DNA of 7,571 nucleotides from an uncultured Methanobrevibacter sp. (GTDB taxonomy: Archaea; Methanobacteriota; Methanobacteria; Methanobacteriales; Methanobacteriaceae): the NCBI RefSeq assembly GCF_900314615.1, contig NZ_OMWA01000019.1, positions 68,020 through 75,590 on the forward strand. The letters run 5' to 3'. Each line of letters opens with the position of its first letter. The stretch's first letter is position 1. Under the pieces are notes generated by a model. The model worked only from the letters and a program-made list of their open reading frames with translations. It ran no database searches and was not told the origin of the DNA. The position numbers and the translations under genes were made by a program. Below are positions 5,893-7,571 of this stretch, in pieces.

Positions 5893-7329
5893 ATGTCAGT
5901 AATAGAATTAAAAGACTATGCTGATGGAACTATCTTAAAAAAGCTAAAATGTGAGGAGGATTGTCCAAAAATGTTGTTAACGATTGTTGATTTTGCATTT
6001 TCAGATATGATTCAAAATTTAATGCATCAATTGGATTTGGAATTTGAATCTAAACGTGGACGTCCAGCATATCCTCGAACACTACTTTTAATAGTAGTTT
6101 TATACTGTTTTAGCATTGATATTTCCAATTATGCAAAAATGGAAGAAGAATGCAAGAAAAATAAATTTCTTTTAATTGCAACATGCGGATTAAAGCCATC
6201 ACGCAATTCATTCGCTAATTTTTTAAATAAAAGTGATGCAAATGTAATAAAAAAAGTTTTTGTAGCCACATTGGTCTTGTTAAATGATTTACACTTCTTA
6301 GATTTTGTTAAATTGTTTGTTGATGGAACGGATATGCTTGTGAGAGCTTCCAAATATTACAAAATCACTAGAAAAGAAGTAAATGCTTTAATTAAAGTTC
6401 ATGAATGGGGTTTATTGCATGAAAACACACCACAATCAATTAATCGCACAATCAATGGATTAAAAGAAAAATTAAAAATCAATAAAGATGATGACGAATT
6501 GTGTAAAACAATTAATTTGGTCTTAAAAAGGATAAAAATATATAATACTCGTATTTACGAAAAAAAGGACATTTATCTTAATATTATGAATGAAAGAAAT
6601 AATGATGCTGTTTCAATTACTTTTCCAAGTACTTGTTGGATGAAAACAAAAAAAGGAAGTTATGATTTTGCTTTTAACCTGCAAGAAATCATGACTGAAA
6701 ATCACATAATATTGACTGGAATGCTCTTATCGGAATCAAATGATAGAAAAACAATCAAATATGTTCTAAATAATATTTATGAAACAATTAAAGTATTTAT
6801 TGAAATGCAAAAAGAATTTGGGGAGCGAAAAAACTATAGTGAAATACAAAGAAGAATTCGCGAACACCTTTTAATCGCAGATTCAGGTTATTTCTCCACA
6901 GAAAATCTCCACTATCTTTTTATCAATAAAGGACGTTTTATGAGATTAACAAAAGTAAAACCTATAAAACACAGGAAACCACATAAAGATGATGGTCTTC
7001 CAGACAATTGTAGGAAAAAACGGTATTTCTTTGAAACATATTCTTGCAAAGGATGCTCAAATATTGAAAACTGCAAAAATAAGACTTTAGTAATCCAATC
7101 TACTGACCTTAATTTCGAAATGACTGAAAGATTCTTGGATAAAAGAAGAAATACTCATTATTCTTCTCGTTTTTCACGAAGTGAAGGAATAAATGGATTT
7201 TTGAAAGGTGATAATGGAGTTTTGAAATTAATCGGAACTACAGATAATGCAGTAAACAACGAGATCCAACTAAGAAACACCATTTACAACCTTACAAGAC
7301 TAATTAATCTCAAAGACACAGCATATTGA
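5893..7329 (+). CDS. IS1182-family DDE transposase
   Basis: A 478-residue protein expected to cut and join the ends of its own insertion sequence by metal-dependent DDE chemistry. The N-terminal part (about 55-125) has RGRPAYPRTLL and a helical segment ending in GLKPSRNSFANFL, matching the DUF772/InsH N-terminal domain. Likely catalytic residues are Asp144 in FVDGTDM, Asp330 in LLIADSGYFSTENL and Glu431 in RFSRSEGINGFLK, where E-x6-K is kept. A Cys cluster C385-x2-C388-x5-C394 before the Glu is typical of IS1182 proteins and may bind zinc. The C-terminus NTIYNLTRLI also fits. Length is normal for the family and no frameshift is seen, so it may be active. ATG 5893 is the first start after an in-frame TGA at 5884-5886; no ribosome site is visible. 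It is divergent from the adhesin gene. Confidence 0.9.
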   Translation: MSVIELKDYADGTILKKLKCEEDCPKMLLTIVDFAFSDMIQNLMHQLDLEFESKRGRPAYPRTLLLIVVLYCFSIDISNYAKMEEECKKNKFLLIATCGLKPSRNSFANFLNKSDANVIKKVFVATLVLLNDLHFLDFVKLFVDGTDMLVRASKYYKITRKEVNALIKVHEWGLLHENTPQSINRTINGLKEKLKINKDDDELCKTINLVLKRIKIYNTRIYEKKDIYLNIMNERNNDAVSITFPSTCWMKTKKGSYDFAFNLQEIMTENHIILTGMLLSESNDRKTIKYVLNNIYETIKVFIEMQKEFGERKNYSEIQRRIREHLLIADSGYFSTENLHYLFINKGRFMRLTKVKPIKHRKPHKDDGLPDNCRKKRYFFETYSCKGCSNIENCKNKTLVIQSTDLNFEMTERFLDKRRNTHYSSRFSRSEGINGFLKGDNGVLKLIGTTDNAVNNEIQLRNTIYNLTRLINLKDTAY

Positions 7330-7571
7330 GCAAAGAATGCAAGAAAGAGCCCAATAATCCATCATTAAGATAGATTGTACGCCGCATCATAAACGACCAT
7401 TTTTGAATCGAAACATAAAAATCCAAAGAATGGAAGTTCAATTTAATTTTTGAAATTCAAATTTAATAAAAATAACGATTGAAAACAACTCAAAACAAGA
7501 AAAAAATAAAAGAACCACAGAACTCTAAAATAAAAACTAAAACCAAATAAACTTAAAAATAGAAAAAACAA
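7330..7571. other. AT-rich flank downstream of the transposase, no gene seen
   Basis: These 242 bases are A-rich on the plus strand from about 7480 on, mirroring the T-rich tract on the far side of the transposase gene. The first 90 bases are less AT-rich. Apart from the hairpin near 7433-7458, I see no gene, RNA or clear terminator. Confidence 0.6.
7433..7458 (+). repeat. Imperfect hairpin downstream of the transposase
   Basis: GAAGTTCAA (7433-7441) pairs with TTGAAATTC (7450-7458) at eight of nine positions around an 8-base AT loop. It lies about 100 bases after the stop codon. It may be a transcription stop or a sub-terminal structure of the insertion sequence. The TTGAA/TTCAA arms echo the palindrome at 5796-5807 on the other side of the gene. 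Confidence 0.35.

Larger units (their letters stand above)
5519..7508 (+). mobile_element. IS1182-like insertion sequence, ends not resolved
   Basis: The intact transposase gene defines an insertion sequence. Its ends are uncertain. The coordinates given are the outer limits of the best inverted match I could see: 5519-5549 against the reverse complement of 7478-7508, about 26 of 32 positions with two gaps. Both arms are T-rich low-complexity sequence, so this may be chance. A switch in base skew near 5460-5480 suggests the left end could lie slightly further left, in which case the right end may fall beyond the window. No target-site duplication was identified. Confidence 0.3.

Noticed and set aside
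6129..6353. Minus-strand open frame of 74 codons
   Set aside because: Antisense shadow inside the transposase gene without its own start signals.

Overview
The window looks like the chromosome of a gut or rumen methanogen of the order Methanobacteriales, most like Methanobrevibacter. This is inferred from very low G+C, a textbook archaeal TATA box (TTTATATA) close in front of a large gene, and a secreted, Asn-rich, right-handed beta-helix 'adhesin-like protein' of the kind that expands in these genomes. No marker gene is present, so the genus is not proven.

Positions 1-4749, minus strand: one uninterrupted reading frame of 1583 codons that starts at 4749 and is still open at the left edge. 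It encodes a secreted surface protein. In order it has a signal peptide (residues 1-24), an N-terminal region, a beta-helix of about 27 GGAI-type coils (about 70-940), a domain resembling the Gram-positive thioester (TED/TQXA) adhesin domain (about 944-1118; Cys970 is present but the usual Gln position appears to be Arg1053), DUF11/CARDB-like beta-sandwich modules (about 1119-1357), and at least two and a third of Cna-B stalk domains (from about 1358) with the Lys/Glu/Asn residues for intramolecular isopeptide bonds. Parts of the Cna-B repeats are nearly identical at DNA level. Anchor and C-terminus lie outside the window. The frame runs through the left edge, so it is easily missed by ORF callers that require a stop.

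Positions 4750-5892: a 1.14-kb, extremely AT-rich divergent intergenic region without a gene. It holds the adhesin promoter, a small inverted repeat over the likely transcription start, several perfect palindromes, four copies of TTATTGCA, and two CTAG-containing hairpins nearer the transposase. Base skew changes from A-rich to T-rich near 5460-5480, a possible left boundary of the mobile element.

Positions 5893-7329, plus strand: an apparently intact 478-aa DDE transposase of the IS1182/DUF772 type. Positions 7330-7571: AT-rich flank with one imperfect hairpin and no gene. Clear terminal inverted repeats and target duplications were not found. The likely story is a cell-surface adhesin for attachment to partner microbes or host material, with an insertion sequence settled upstream and divergently oriented, leaving the core promoter of the adhesin untouched.
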